Assembly (NCBI GenBank): GCA_001769975.1
Contig: MEPW01000025.1
Coordinates: 1-64,000, forward strand
Reading direction: 5' to 3'
DNA from: Bdellovibrionales bacterium RIFOXYA1_FULL_36_14
Lineage (GTDB): Bacteria > Bdellovibrionota > Bacteriovoracia > Bacteriovoracales > Bacteriovoracaceae
Length of the DNA: 64,000 nucleotides
The notes beneath the pieces were generated by a model. It saw only the letters and a list, made by a program, of their open reading frames with translations, did not search any database and was not told where the DNA came from. The stretch's first letter is position 1, and each line of letters opens with the position of its first letter. Position numbers and translations under genes: made by a program. This document shows, one piece after another, positions 8,494 to 16,531 of the stretch.

Positions 8494-10508
8494 TGGAAAC
8501 TAAAAAAATACCCCTCACCATTAATGGTATCGAAACTACGGTAGTTAAAGGGACCACTCTCCTTAATGCCATTAATAAATTAAATATTGATATCCCGACC
8601 CTGTGCCATCATAAAGATCTCACGCCTAATGGTAGTTGTCGTCTATGTATGTGTGAAATAAGTATGGATGGGAAAAAAGAACTCGTTACCAGCTGTAATT
8701 ATCCCATTACCCATTCCATTACCGTAGAAACCGAAAACGAAAAAGTTAAAAAACATCGTAAGAATTTAAGTCTTATGTATCTTGGTCGCTACCCAAATGT
8801 GCCAGTGATCAAAGATCTTGCCAAAAGATGTGAGGCCTATGATGCTAACCTTTTTAAAAGCGAAATCACGGAAGAATCAACAAACGCATGTATTCTTTGT
8901 GGCAGATGCGTTCGTGCCTGCGAGGAATTTATTCAAGAAAAAATTCTCAGTTTTGCGGGACGTGGAATTAATCGCCACCTGACCATGCCTTTTAATGAAG
9001 TTGATCCCCATTGTGTTGGGTGCACTAGTTGTGCGTATGTGTGTCCCACCGGTGCCATTCAAATTGTTGATCAAATGAATAATCCGGCCAACCCTGAACT
9101 GATTAGAAATCATGGTATGAAAGTCAACGCTGAAATGGCCAACCTTGATCCTTACCAATGTCGTATGCGCGAAGTAGGAACCGCCAATATTGTTGAAGTC
9201 ATGGATAAATACGACCTGCTACCAGTTCATAACTATAAATTCGGACAACACGTTGATACACCTAAAATTGATTCCAAAGTTATGAAAAATCATTATTTCA
9301 CCCAAGGACACCCAGATCAATGCTGGCATGGGTGTTCCATGGCCTGTGCCAAAGCAGTGGATGGATTTAAGCTAAAAACCGGGCCCTACAAAGGCCATAA
9401 AGTTTGCGTAGATGGGCCTGAATATGAAACCGCTGGTGGTTGTAGCAATATGGGTTGCTTTGACATTGATTTTGTCGTTGAATTTAATTTTTATTGCGAT
9501 ACTTACGGAATTGATACTATTTCAATGGGCACTACCATGGCCTTTGTTATGGAAGCCTTTGAGGCCGGAGTCATTACCACCAAAGATACAAACGGCCTCA
9601 AACTCAACTTTGGAGCCTGCAACGAAGTGCTAACATGCCTTCATCAATTGTCACAAGGCGAGGGCTTTGGAGTAGAAGTCGGTCAAGGCGTTAAGTTTCT
9701 CAAAGAAAAGTGGAGCAAACAAAAACCGCAATTTAAAAATTTCCTCTATGATATCGGAATGGAGGCCAAAGGTCTTGAATACTCTGAGTACATGTGTAAA
9801 GAATCACTGGCCCAACAGGCCGGTTATACCCTGGCCCTAAAAGGTCCCCAACACGATGAAGCCTGGCTCATCTTTATGGACATGGTTAATAATCAAATCC
9901 CTTCCTTTGAAGATAAGGCAGAGGCACTTTATTACTTCCCACTTTTTAGAACCTGGTTTGGACTCCAAGGTCTTTGTAAAATTGTTTGGAATGATGTCTC
10001 CCCTGCTGATAACAAAAAACATCCTCCTCAACAAGCGGCTAAAATTCCAGAACACGTGGATAATTACTGGAAATTTTTTGAAGGTATGACTGGTATAAAA
10101 CTTGATGAAGAAAAAATGCTTAATCAATCAGCGCGAGTGCATAATCTTCAAAAAATTATAGGACTTATGCTTGGAAGAAATAAACTTATTGATGATATTC
10201 CTCCCTACCGTGCCGTAGGCCCGGTCACCAAGGAAGAATATACTTCAAGATCAGAGCGCTATGACAAAGAACTAAAAGAAAAAATTGGTATTGATCCAAC
10301 GCCTCTTTCTATCGAAGAAAAAATGCAAAAAATCAGAGAATATCGTATGCATCAATACCACAAGGTAATGCAAGCTGCTTTTAAACGACGAGGCTGGGAT
10401 GAATTTGGTATCCCTAAAATTGAAAGGTTAAAGGAATTGGGAATTGATCGCCCTGAATTTATCCAAATTTTAGAAAAGGCCCGCCAAGAAGCAAGGGAGC
10501 AAAACTAG
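8493..10508 (+). CDS. Hybrid oxidoreductase: NuoG-type Fe-S module + AOR C-terminal catalytic domain
   Basis: Residues 1-80 are a NuoG/HoxU-type [2Fe-2S] domain (C38, C49, C52, C68). Residues 130-187 hold two [4Fe-4S] motifs (C133/136/139/143 and C174/177/180/184). The intervening His/Cys cluster of NuoG (N5) is absent: LGRYPNVPVIKDLAKRC replaces it. Residues 200-665 are AFOR_C: VGTANIVEVMDKYDLLPVHN, then CWHGCSMAC (277-285), GPEYETAGGCSNMG, YGIDTISMGT, KGPQH (H454, equivalent to the catalytic His of AOR) and LQGLC (C495, the fourth cluster ligand). The cluster motif is Cx3Cx3C rather than the usual Cx2Cx3C. Without the N-terminal pterin-binding domain this subunit cannot be a complete AOR, so it should pair with the preceding gene product. 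The next gene starts directly after its stop. Confidence 0.9.
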   Translation: METKKIPLTINGIETTVVKGTTLLNAINKLNIDIPTLCHHKDLTPNGSCRLCMCEISMDGKKELVTSCNYPITHSITVETENEKVKKHRKNLSLMYLGRYPNVPVIKDLAKRCEAYDANLFKSEITEESTNACILCGRCVRACEEFIQEKILSFAGRGINRHLTMPFNEVDPHCVGCTSCAYVCPTGAIQIVDQMNNPANPELIRNHGMKVNAEMANLDPYQCRMREVGTANIVEVMDKYDLLPVHNYKFGQHVDTPKIDSKVMKNHYFTQGHPDQCWHGCSMACAKAVDGFKLKTGPYKGHKVCVDGPEYETAGGCSNMGCFDIDFVVEFNFYCDTYGIDTISMGTTMAFVMEAFEAGVITTKDTNGLKLNFGACNEVLTCLHQLSQGEGFGVEVGQGVKFLKEKWSKQKPQFKNFLYDIGMEAKGLEYSEYMCKESLAQQAGYTLALKGPQHDEAWLIFMDMVNNQIPSFEDKAEALYYFPLFRTWFGLQGLCKIVWNDVSPADNKKHPPQQAAKIPEHVDNYWKFFEGMTGIKLDEEKMLNQSARVHNLQKIIGLMLGRNKLIDDIPPYRAVGPVTKEEYTSRSERYDKELKEKIGIDPTPLSIEEKMQKIREYRMHQYHKVMQAAFKRRGWDEFGIPKIERLKELGIDRPEFIQILEKARQEAREQN

Positions 10509-11111
10509 ATGTCGGAGATGTTTTCACGAAATGTCCCAGATTCTTTTAATATTTTAAAAGAAGTTACCGTCGGCATTGCGGGATGTGGTGGAATTGGCTC
10601 CAATGTAGCGACCAGTTTAACTCGCTCAGGAGTTGGAAGCCTGATTATCGCAGATATGGACCTAGTGGAAATCACCAACCTCAACCGCCAACATTATTTT
10701 CAAGACGATATCGGCAAAACTAAAGTAGATGCTCTCAGTACTCACTTACACAATATTAATCCTGACCTGAAAATTATCACACATTTTGGTAAAGTTACCC
10801 GCCGTAATTATCTTGATCTTTTTAAAAACGTGGATATTTTAATTGAAGCATTCGATTTAGCAGAAGAAAAAAAATGGCTCATTGAAGGTTGGATGAAAAA
10901 TAATCCGACACTACCAATTATTGGAGGCTCAGGTCTTTCTGGTACAGGCAAGACAGAGTTGCTTAAAGTTCAAAGATCCGGCCAACTTACTCTGTGCGGA
11001 GATCAGGAAAGTGATATGAGTGAAGGACTGATCGCACCAAGAGTAATTATGGTTGCCAATATGATGGCCTATGAAACTATCTTTCAAATTTTAAAGGATC
11101 GAAAATCATGA
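10509..11111 (+). CDS. ThiF family-2 E1-like adenylyltransferase for a sulfur carrier
   Basis: The 200-residue protein shows the E1 nucleotide-binding motif GIAGCGGIGSNVA, the conserved acidic IIADMDLVE, and NLNRQHYFQDDIGKTKVDAL (ATP-contacting Arg and Lys). It ends with LCGDQESDMSEGLIAPRV, typical of the short ThiF family 2. The Zn-binding CxxC pairs and catalytic-cysteine region of MoeB/long ThiF are not present. It would adenylate the C-terminal glycine of a ThiS/MoaD-like protein, and such a gene follows with an ATGA overlap. Similar E1/MoaD pairs accompany tungsten AOR genes and are thought to serve pterin-dithiolene synthesis, so a cofactor role for the hybrid AOR is the best inference. 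A thiamine role is the alternative. Confidence 0.88.
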   Translation: MSEMFSRNVPDSFNILKEVTVGIAGCGGIGSNVATSLTRSGVGSLIIADMDLVEITNLNRQHYFQDDIGKTKVDALSTHLHNINPDLKIITHFGKVTRRNYLDLFKNVDILIEAFDLAEEKKWLIEGWMKNNPTLPIIGGSGLSGTGKTELLKVQRSGQLTLCGDQESDMSEGLIAPRVIMVANMMAYETIFQILKDRKS

Positions 11112-11308
11112 TTACAGTTAATAATCGAGATCAACTGGAATGGTCCCCCAATATGACAGTGCAAGATGTTTTAAATCACATGGGACACACTTATTCTCTC
11201 ATCACTGTTACCGTTAATGATAAGTTAGTAGAAGATGAAGATTATGATAGCTTTGTAGTTCCTGATCATGCGTTTGTCAGTGTCTTTCACTTGGCACATG
11301 GTGGATAA
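11108..11308 (+). CDS. MoaD/ThiS-like sulfur carrier protein
   Basis: This 66-residue ubiquitin-fold protein has MITVNNRDQLEW, MTVQDVLNHMGH, ITVTVNDKLVEDEDYDSF and VPDHAFVSVFHLAHGG. The C-terminal Gly-Gly is the site that an E1-like enzyme adenylates and that then carries a thiocarboxylate. Its start overlaps the ThiF-like gene (ATGA), and its GGT GGA TAA end overlaps the start of the flavoprotein gene. The context argues for sulfur transfer to the molybdo- or tungstopterin of the hybrid AOR rather than to thiamine, but sequence alone cannot separate MoaD from ThiS. Confidence 0.85.
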   Translation: MITVNNRDQLEWSPNMTVQDVLNHMGHTYSLITVTVNDKLVEDEDYDSFVVPDHAFVSVFHLAHGG

Positions 11309-12494
11309 TATAATTTTCACACCATTTAAAATCCATAACCTTACCATTAACAATCGCATGGTACGTGCTGCTACCTATGAAGGTCATGCTGATTTTAACC
11401 AAACGCCACTTCCCTCTATGATTGGACTTTACGAAGAACTCGCAAAAAATGAGGTCGGCTTGATTATAACTGGTGGTAATGCCACCTCTCAATCTGGACG
11501 GACGATCCGGCCAAGACAGGCTTCCATCCAAACGACTGAACAAGTAAAAAGGTGGAAAAAAGTGACTGACCGGGTACACCTCTATGAATCAAAAATTTTT
11601 ATGCAAATATCCCATGCTGGCAGACAAACTTTAAAAAAAGTCACTAAGCAAAGAGTTCTTGCTCCCTCTAAAATCAAAAGCCCTCTATTTAAACAAACGC
11701 CCACAGTCCTTAATAAAGCTGAAATCAAAAATATTGTTTTAGAATATGCTAATGCTGCGTTTAACGCTAAAGCAGCTGGGTTTGATGGTGTGCAAATCCA
11801 TGCCGGCCATGGTTATTTAGTTCATCAATTTCTTTCTCCCCATATAAATAAAAGAACTGATCAGTACGGCGGAAGCGATGTCAATCGGTTTAGATTTTTA
11901 AAAGAAATTTTAAGCGAAGTAAAAAATAGTTGCGGCACTTCTTATCCGGTTATTATCAAACTTAATCTAGGCGATGATTTAGGTTTTTCTTTGGCAGACG
12001 CTAAAGAGTATATAAAATTATTAAATGACTGTAACACGGTTGATGCCATTGAACTGTCATATGGGACTATGGATCAACCATTCAATATTATCAGGGGTAA
12101 AACCCCCTGGGATTTTGGTTTTACTTTTTCACCCTTTTTCTCGTCTTACCCACCTATATTGAAAAATATTGTTTTCCATTTGATGAAAAATAAAATCAAA
12201 AAAAGCACACTCCCGTTTTGCTTTAACTACAACTTAAAAAGTGCCCAAGAGATCTTAAATCTTTCAAGTAAACCCATGCTTCTAACCGGGGGAATTCGAA
12301 AAGTCAGAGATATTGAATCAATATTAGAGCAAGGATTTACTGCGGTTACTCTAAGCAGACCTTTTATTAGAGAACCGGATTTAGTAAAAAAAATACGTTA
12401 CAAATTAACCGATGCATCCAAGTGTATAAATTGTAATTTATGTACCATTCACTGTGACTCTCCCAAGCAGACCCACTGTTATTTAATATCTTAA
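11298..12494 (+). CDS. Old Yellow Enzyme-family NADH:flavin oxidoreductase with Cys-rich C-terminus
   Basis: The protein (about 398 residues from ATG 11298) is an FMN TIM barrel. Visible motifs are FTPFKIHNLTINNRMVRAAT, FMQISHAGRQT, AGFDGVQIHAGHGYLVHQFLSP (conserved HxxH active-site pair), KRTDQYGGSDVNRFRF and PMLLTGGIRK followed by TAVTLSRPFIREPDL. It ends CINCNLCTIHCDSPKQTHC, which recalls the cluster-binding tail of 2,4-dienoyl-CoA reductase-type members but with different spacing; a [4Fe-4S] cluster is possible. OYE enzymes reduce activated C=C bonds. The ATG lies inside the sulfur-carrier gene, so it is translated as the fifth member of the AOR operon. A longer in-frame start at 11268 is unlikely. 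The physiological substrate is unknown. Confidence 0.88.
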   Translation: MVDNIIFTPFKIHNLTINNRMVRAATYEGHADFNQTPLPSMIGLYEELAKNEVGLIITGGNATSQSGRTIRPRQASIQTTEQVKRWKKVTDRVHLYESKIFMQISHAGRQTLKKVTKQRVLAPSKIKSPLFKQTPTVLNKAEIKNIVLEYANAAFNAKAAGFDGVQIHAGHGYLVHQFLSPHINKRTDQYGGSDVNRFRFLKEILSEVKNSCGTSYPVIIKLNLGDDLGFSLADAKEYIKLLNDCNTVDAIELSYGTMDQPFNIIRGKTPWDFGFTFSPFFSSYPPILKNIVFHLMKNKIKKSTLPFCFNYNLKSAQEILNLSSKPMLLTGGIRKVRDIESILEQGFTAVTLSRPFIREPDLVKKIRYKLTDASKCINCNLCTIHCDSPKQTHCYLIS

Positions 12495-12500
12495 ATTACA

Positions 12501-14273
12501 TTAAAATTGAGTAGGAGCATCAATTGCATCCGAGCAATTGGGATTTTTCGGGTCCAGATAAGGTATGGTCGGAGTTGGCGGAGGCTGACATTTAAAATTT
12601 ATGCAATCACCAAAAGTGGGTTTGTAATAACAACGAATAGCACAGGTTTGTCTTCCATCAAAAACACCTGTTTTCACTTTGTAACAAGTCACAATCTGAT
12701 ATTCCTGACAAAACTCTCTAGCAATACAACTCTCCCCGGCACTTTTGGAACACAAGACCTTCTGGTCTTGAGTATAGCTATGAGGAGCACAAATTTTTTG
12801 GCTGTTACAACACAAGCTGGAGCATTCTAAATCACTTTGACAACTATCACCCATGAGCCGATTACCTTCATTGTTTAGATCACTCAAACAACTGCCTCCC
12901 ACAAGGGATTTTTCAAAGCATTGATTATTAAAACAACACTCTCCAGTTCCACAATTTCCATCTATTTGACAAGAACGATTCGTGGTAAAAACATTTTGTT
13001 CCTCGAGTAGTTGAATTTTCAGAGTTTTATTTTTTACCACACTAATCTCTTTTTCATTTCCATCTAAGTAAAAAACTTCTATGTCTGCAGTGACATTACA
13101 CTTATTAACGCTCGGACTGATGACTCGTATACTACATCCGTCCATATGCAAGCTTTCACCGCTCATTTGCATAATTTTTCTCTCCTTGCGTGCAAAAGGT
13201 AAAGCGCTGCCGATATATTCGATTTGATTTTGGAGGGTGAGAGTTTGGGCCCTTGGATAGAGGTTTGCCTGAAATCCCAACTCAGGGTTAGTTGAACTAT
13301 CAATACTCTTTTGAAAAATTCCATATTTACCAAAAACCGCACTACCAGATATTTGCCATTGGCCCAGAGCACTTGTTCTAAAAGGACCGCGCCAACTATA
13401 ATCTTTCCCGTCCAATCTTATGACACTGCTTAGGGAATTATTAACCAACACTTTTCCAAGCGGGCCCAGCGCAGTTTGCAAATCTACAAGATCAGCACTA
13501 TCTGGCAAACATCGATTTTTAACAACTTCTAAGGAATTTTGGTCATAACCATTTTTTTCCACATCATACAATGGGTATTTTCGAAGCATGGTTAAATTGG
13601 AACTATCATATAGACCACTATCAATTACACTGGCATACGAATATAGACAACGGGCCTGAGCATAGTTGCATTTGGGTTTGGCCACAGTTGGTACAAATGT
13701 CGGATCATCTTCAGTTTTTAATCCTCGACAATATAAATTTTGATCTTTGGAATTTTCCACTACGTCATTGCTTTCACTATAATCTTTGTAATCGTAGAGA
13801 TCATAGTGAACGCGGATGGTTCGAAAATCCTGTTGATTAAAATCCAAGATAAGATTATCAACTTGGGTGTCCGGAGTAATCCCACTACCTTTGGCAACAA
13901 GTCCTTGCATGGTGACGCTGCTTAGTTCTGTGCCAAAGCGAAATCTTACATAAATAATTTTATCTTTAAGCGTAAATAGATTTAATCCGGAGAAATACAA
14001 CCGGCCATCAAAATTTTTTGGCAGCGAAATTTTAGTTTTATAGCTGCCATCGGTAGGATCAACGATCCCATTAAGGAGAACTTCTGGTACCAAATTACTA
14101 GGAATTTCCGGGGTGGTTACGGTGGGATTCAAATCAATAGCGTCTTCATTTTGATCGTTAATACTTTGTGGATTGCCCTTGACACTACCACTGGTTAGTC
14201 TTTTTCCCGTAGTTTGAGTTTCCATGCACCCAAAAAAAAGCCCAAAAATAAGCAACCAGATAGTCCGTTTCAT
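12501..14273 (-). CDS. Large lipoprotein with Cys-rich C-terminal repeats, function unknown
   Basis: From ATG 14271-14273 the product begins MKRTIWLLIFGLFFGCMETQ, a lipoprotein signal with lipobox FFGC. An in-frame upstream start at 14306 would hide this signal and is rejected. After a Thr/Pro-rich linker comes a roughly 300-residue domain of unknown type. The last ~150 residues have many paired cysteines (CQIDGNCGTGECCFNNQCF, DSCQSDLECSSLCCNSQKIC), resembling repeated small disulfide knots of the type seen in secreted delta-proteobacterial proteins. Not acidic at the +2 position (Met), so outer-membrane sorting is likely. It converges on the OYE gene with a 6-base gap. Confidence 0.75.
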   Translation of the reverse strand: MKRTIWLLIFGLFFGCMETQTTGKRLTSGSVKGNPQSINDQNEDAIDLNPTVTTPEIPSNLVPEVLLNGIVDPTDGSYKTKISLPKNFDGRLYFSGLNLFTLKDKIIYVRFRFGTELSSVTMQGLVAKGSGITPDTQVDNLILDFNQQDFRTIRVHYDLYDYKDYSESNDVVENSKDQNLYCRGLKTEDDPTFVPTVAKPKCNYAQARCLYSYASVIDSGLYDSSNLTMLRKYPLYDVEKNGYDQNSLEVVKNRCLPDSADLVDLQTALGPLGKVLVNNSLSSVIRLDGKDYSWRGPFRTSALGQWQISGSAVFGKYGIFQKSIDSSTNPELGFQANLYPRAQTLTLQNQIEYIGSALPFARKERKIMQMSGESLHMDGCSIRVISPSVNKCNVTADIEVFYLDGNEKEISVVKNKTLKIQLLEEQNVFTTNRSCQIDGNCGTGECCFNNQCFEKSLVGGSCLSDLNNEGNRLMGDSCQSDLECSSLCCNSQKICAPHSYTQDQKVLCSKSAGESCIAREFCQEYQIVTCYKVKTGVFDGRQTCAIRCYYKPTFGDCINFKCQPPPTPTIPYLDPKNPNCSDAIDAPTQF

Positions 14274-14439
14274 AAGACTTATTCTAAATCCAAGTTCAAA
14301 ATTCATGCCTAAAATACCGTTATTTATAAATGATTACAGATAGTTAGCTATTATTTTGCATCAATAATAAGCAATTTAACCGACGCATTTTTGTGTCTAT
14401 AAACAAGGTTTATTTTGTCGGTTTTTTTAATGCCTTACC

Positions 14440-14471
14440 CTTGACTCTCACTAAATTACCACCATGGTGGT
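14440..14471 (+). promoter_or_regulatory. htpG upstream element: heat-shock-like -35 and a 14-base perfect palindrome
   Basis: CTTGA at 14440-14444 followed 14 bases later by CCACCATGG resembles, loosely, a sigma-32 promoter. The latter lies within ACCACCATGGTGGT (14458-14471), a perfect palindrome about 30 bases before the htpG ATG. It may be a promoter, an operator, or both. Confidence 0.3.
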
Positions 14472-14502
14472 TTGTACAATTTTTTTATCAGGAGTTTTTT
14501 AA

Positions 14503-16473
14503 ATGAGTGAAAGAAAAGGTTCGATTTCTGTCAAAACCGCTGACATTTTCCCTATCATCAAAAAATGGCTTTATTCCGAACATGATATTTTTTTAAGAGA
14601 GCTAGTGGCCAATGCCACCGATGCTATCACAAAAAGATCTACGCTGGCCCGCACCCAAAACATTGAGATTCCTGAAGGAAAAATTATTATTGATGTAGAT
14701 AAAAAAAATGGCATCATAAAAATTCATGATAATGGCATCGGAATGACGGAAGAGGAAGTTGAAAAGTATATTGCCCAATTGGCCTTTTCGGGTGCTGAAG
14801 AATTTGTCAAACAAATGAAAGGCGTCGAAGATGCCAATAAATTCGACATCATCGGAAAATTTGGTTTGGGATTTTATTCGTCTTTCATGGTGGCCCAAAA
14901 AGTGGAAATTGATTCCCTAAGTGCTTCTGAAAATGCCACAGCAACTAAATGGATCTGTGATGGCGATACCGAATATGTTTTTGGTACCTCTGACCGACAG
15001 TCAATTGGAACCACCATTACTTTGCATGTTAACGACGATGGGAAAGAATATTTAGACGATTACAAAGTTAACTCATCCCTGCGCAAATTTTGTGATTTTA
15101 TGCCTTATCCAATCACAGTTTATGACCTTGAAAAAATAGAAAAAGAGAAAAAAGACAATACCAAGAAGAAGGAAGAAGAAAAGTATTCTTACTACGAAAA
15201 AGGTACCCTTATCAACGAAACCACTCCACTTTGGAAAAAAAATACCAATGACTTAAAAGATGAAGATTATCTTGAGTTTTTTAAAAAGCTTTATCCCATG
15301 GAAAAAGAACCACTTTTTTGGATACACCTAAAAGTTGATCATCCTTTTACACTCGAAGGTATCCTTTATTTTCCTAAATTAAATCTTAATAAACCTTTTA
15401 ACGAATCCAATATTAAACTTTACTGTAAACAAGTTTTTGTTTCAGATAATGTAAAAAACATTATTCCAGAGTTTTTGTCTCTGCTTAAAGGGGTCATTGA
15501 TTCTCCCGATATTCCTCTTAATGTTTCCAGATCATCGTTACAAGGCGATCCTAATATCAAAAAAATTTCCAACTATGTTATTAAAAAAGTGGCTGAATCG
15601 CTTAAAAAACTCTTTAAAAATGACCGTCCTAAATATGAAAAGATCTGGGAGGATATTGGTATATTTGTCAAATATGGTTGTATTTCTGATTCCAAATTTG
15701 ACGAACTACTGCGAGAAATGGTGATTTTTAAAGCTTTTGATAATAAATATCTCACAATTAACGAATACATCGACAGTATTCCCGAAAAATACGAGGATAA
15801 ATTAAAAGAAAAAATCTTGTATGCTATCAAAGATAAATGCGACAACAGTCTAAGGGCCCAATTATGGGATGAACAGATCAATAGTGTTTTAACTGACGAA
15901 CATATTGATCCCCACTTCATGCAACATGCAGAAATGAAATCACTTAAAGACCAAAAAATTCATTTTTGTTCGGTGGATTCTGAAATTGAAAATATTCTAA
16001 CCGCTGAATCCAACGGGCCTGATGATTTAAAAATAAAAGATCTTTTTATTGATATCCTAGCACCCAAAAAAGAAACTTCCACCGAAAAAGTCGACGCGGC
16101 TAATATGCCAGTAGAAGAAATAAATAATTCCTTGAATATTGAAATTGTAAAACTTAAAAACAGTCAATCTCCGGCATTTTTTAAAATTGATGAACAAATG
16201 AAAAGATATCGAAATATGATCCAGGCCATGGGACAAAATGACAACGTTTTCCCAGTGAAAAAAACCTTGGTAATCAACCCCAACAACCCGCTAGTAAAAA
16301 ATACACTAAAGATATGGGAAAATGGCAACAATAAAAACCTAGTAGAAAAACTATGTCACCATGTCGAAGACCTAGCTTCTATTTCCTCTGAAGGACTCAA
16401 AGATAGTGAGAAAGAAGGGTTTGTTAAAAGATCCCAAGATCTAATCTCTGAACTTTCTAATCATTTAATTTAA
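14503..16473 (+). CDS. htpG: Chaperone protein HtpG (Hsp90)
   Basis: The 656-residue protein is a cytosolic ATP-dependent chaperone dimer. The GHKL ATPase motifs are clear: FLRELVANATDAITK (catalytic Glu and Asn), IHDNGIGMTEEEVEKYI, GKFGLGFYSSFMVA and GTTITLHV. The middle domain has PLFWIHLKVDHPF, LYFPK, LYCKQVFVSDN, FLSLLKGVIDSPDIPLNVSRS and YEKIWEDIGIFVKYG. The C-terminal dimerisation part includes NPNNPLVKNTL. The length is normal. An AGGAG ribosome binding site lies before ATG 14503, and a hairpin terminator follows. Confidence 0.98.
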   Translation: MSERKGSISVKTADIFPIIKKWLYSEHDIFLRELVANATDAITKRSTLARTQNIEIPEGKIIIDVDKKNGIIKIHDNGIGMTEEEVEKYIAQLAFSGAEEFVKQMKGVEDANKFDIIGKFGLGFYSSFMVAQKVEIDSLSASENATATKWICDGDTEYVFGTSDRQSIGTTITLHVNDDGKEYLDDYKVNSSLRKFCDFMPYPITVYDLEKIEKEKKDNTKKKEEEKYSYYEKGTLINETTPLWKKNTNDLKDEDYLEFFKKLYPMEKEPLFWIHLKVDHPFTLEGILYFPKLNLNKPFNESNIKLYCKQVFVSDNVKNIIPEFLSLLKGVIDSPDIPLNVSRSSLQGDPNIKKISNYVIKKVAESLKKLFKNDRPKYEKIWEDIGIFVKYGCISDSKFDELLREMVIFKAFDNKYLTINEYIDSIPEKYEDKLKEKILYAIKDKCDNSLRAQLWDEQINSVLTDEHIDPHFMQHAEMKSLKDQKIHFCSVDSEIENILTAESNGPDDLKIKDLFIDILAPKKETSTEKVDAANMPVEEINNSLNIEIVKLKNSQSPAFFKIDEQMKRYRNMIQAMGQNDNVFPVKKTLVINPNNPLVKNTLKIWENGNNKNLVEKLCHHVEDLASISSEGLKDSEKEGFVKRSQDLISELSNHLI

Positions 16474-16474
16474 A

Positions 16475-16497
16475 TATCGGGCCTTTAAGGCCCGATA
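16475..16497. terminator. Bidirectional hairpin between htpG and the DksA-like gene
   Basis: TATCGGGCCTT and AAGGCCCGATA form 11-base perfect arms around one base, beginning 2 bases after the htpG stop. The following AAATATTTT is a weak T tract. It can serve both convergent genes. Confidence 0.7.
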
Positions 16498-16531
16498 AAT
16501 ATTTTAATACTGTTTAATCCGTTATTACTTA

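Noticed and set aside
12507-13925. Plus-strand ORFs opposite the Cys-rich lipoprotein
   Set aside because: Antisense shadows without start signals.
14274-14306. Longer start of the Cys-rich lipoprotein
   Set aside because: It would place 11 residues ahead of a clear lipoprotein signal peptide.
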